Shown here piece by piece: positions 46,534 through 46,737 of a stretch of 46,737 bases of DNA. Source of the stretch: an uncultured Shinella sp. (GTDB taxonomy: Bacteria; Pseudomonadota; Alphaproteobacteria; Rhizobiales; Rhizobiaceae); NCBI RefSeq assembly GCF_946479415.1, contig NZ_CAMLFY010000022.1:1-46737 (forward strand). The letters are read 5' to 3'. The stretch's first letter is position 1, and every line of letters starts with the position of its first letter. The notes under the pieces were generated by a model. That model made no database searches and was not told where the DNA came from. It saw only the letters and a program-made list of their open reading frames with translations. The translations under genes were made by a program, and so were the position numbers.

Positions 46534-46737
46534 TTACTGTATGATCTGTTCGCGGATCGCCTTTGCCACCATCTGCGTACGGTTGACCACATCGAGTTTT
46601 TTCAGGATCGTTGCCGTGTGCGAGTTCACCGTATGCTCAGAGACCGATACGATGAGCGCGATCTCGCTTGCCGTCTTGCCGTAGGAAATCCAGCGCAGGA
46701 TTTCCGTCTCGCGCGGCGTCAGCCCAAGTCCCGCCTT
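46534..46737 (-). CDS. LuxR-family transcriptional regulator, C-terminal part only
   Basis: The minus strand reads 67 codons from the window edge to TAA at 46534. The fragment is a complete GerE/LuxR helix-turn-helix: GLTPRETEILRWISYGKTAS, EIALIVSVSEHTVNSH and KKLDVVNRTQMVAKAI. The N-terminal sensor domain (receiver, autoinducer-binding or other) is outside the window, so the signal cannot be assigned. Confidence 0.9.
   Translation of the reverse strand, partial: KAGLGLTPRETEILRWISYGKTASEIALIVSVSEHTVNSHTATILKKLDVVNRTQMVAKAIREQIIQ

Overview
The window is a chromosomal-type segment of a high-GC alphaproteobacterium, almost certainly Rhizobiaceae (Rhizobium/Agrobacterium/Shinella-like). The basis is a BcsN-type cellulose operon, a RirA iron regulator with an Irr-type ICE box, a PdhS-type (DivJ/PleC-like) histidine kinase, a tRNA-His with the alphaproteobacterial G1:U72/A73 acceptor end, and CTATAT-type -10 boxes. 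The genus cannot be fixed from the sequence alone.

Layout. 1-8.2 kb: 3'-truncated zwf (glucose-6-phosphate dehydrogenase), a puuB-like oxidase and a puuA-like gamma-glutamylputrescine synthetase (all minus), then an HI0933-type flavoprotein, a 45-aa predicted membrane peptide and a large chemoreceptor (plus). 8.2-12.7 kb: a 48-aa protein, a LysR regulator, a small protein behind isocitrate lyase (aceA), and divergently a RamB/ScfR-type regulator. 12.8-16.9 kb: a complete polyamine ABC importer (potFGHI type) that fits functionally with puuA/puuB. 16.9-27.3 kb: an AsmA-like protein, acetoacetyl-CoA synthetase, a possible intergenic sRNA, a fused ferric-iron permease (FbpB-like), a 1202-aa PAS/histidine kinase and a phasin. 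aceA, the ScfR-type regulator, acetoacetyl-CoA synthetase and phasin share a storage-carbon/acetyl-CoA theme. 27.4-30.4 kb: tRNA-His, an orphan polysaccharide-export permease of atypical composition, and a TetR/EamA pair. 30.6-38.1 kb: a cellulose operon bcsA-bcsB-TPR protein-bcsN with neither a bcsZ cellulase nor a bcsC porin. 38.1-42.9 kb: a LysR gene divergent from mmsA, then a DUF898 membrane protein overlapping an M48 peptidase. 43.0-44.1 kb: an IS110-family element. 44.3-46.7 kb: ferric-binding protein fbpA divergent from rirA, a stand-alone receiver protein and the C-terminus of a LuxR-type regulator.

The most interesting structure is the IS110 element. It splits an extragenic palindrome exactly at its loop, leaving the two arms on either side and a CAAG shared by both junctions. 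Its 5' non-coding end carries a 34-bp perfect palindrome and short stretches resembling the target, as expected for a bridge-RNA-guided IS110 element. Other points worth checking are the unusual cellulose operon, the motif clusters at the aceA and phasin promoters, the ICE box over the rirA promoter, and the small proteins.
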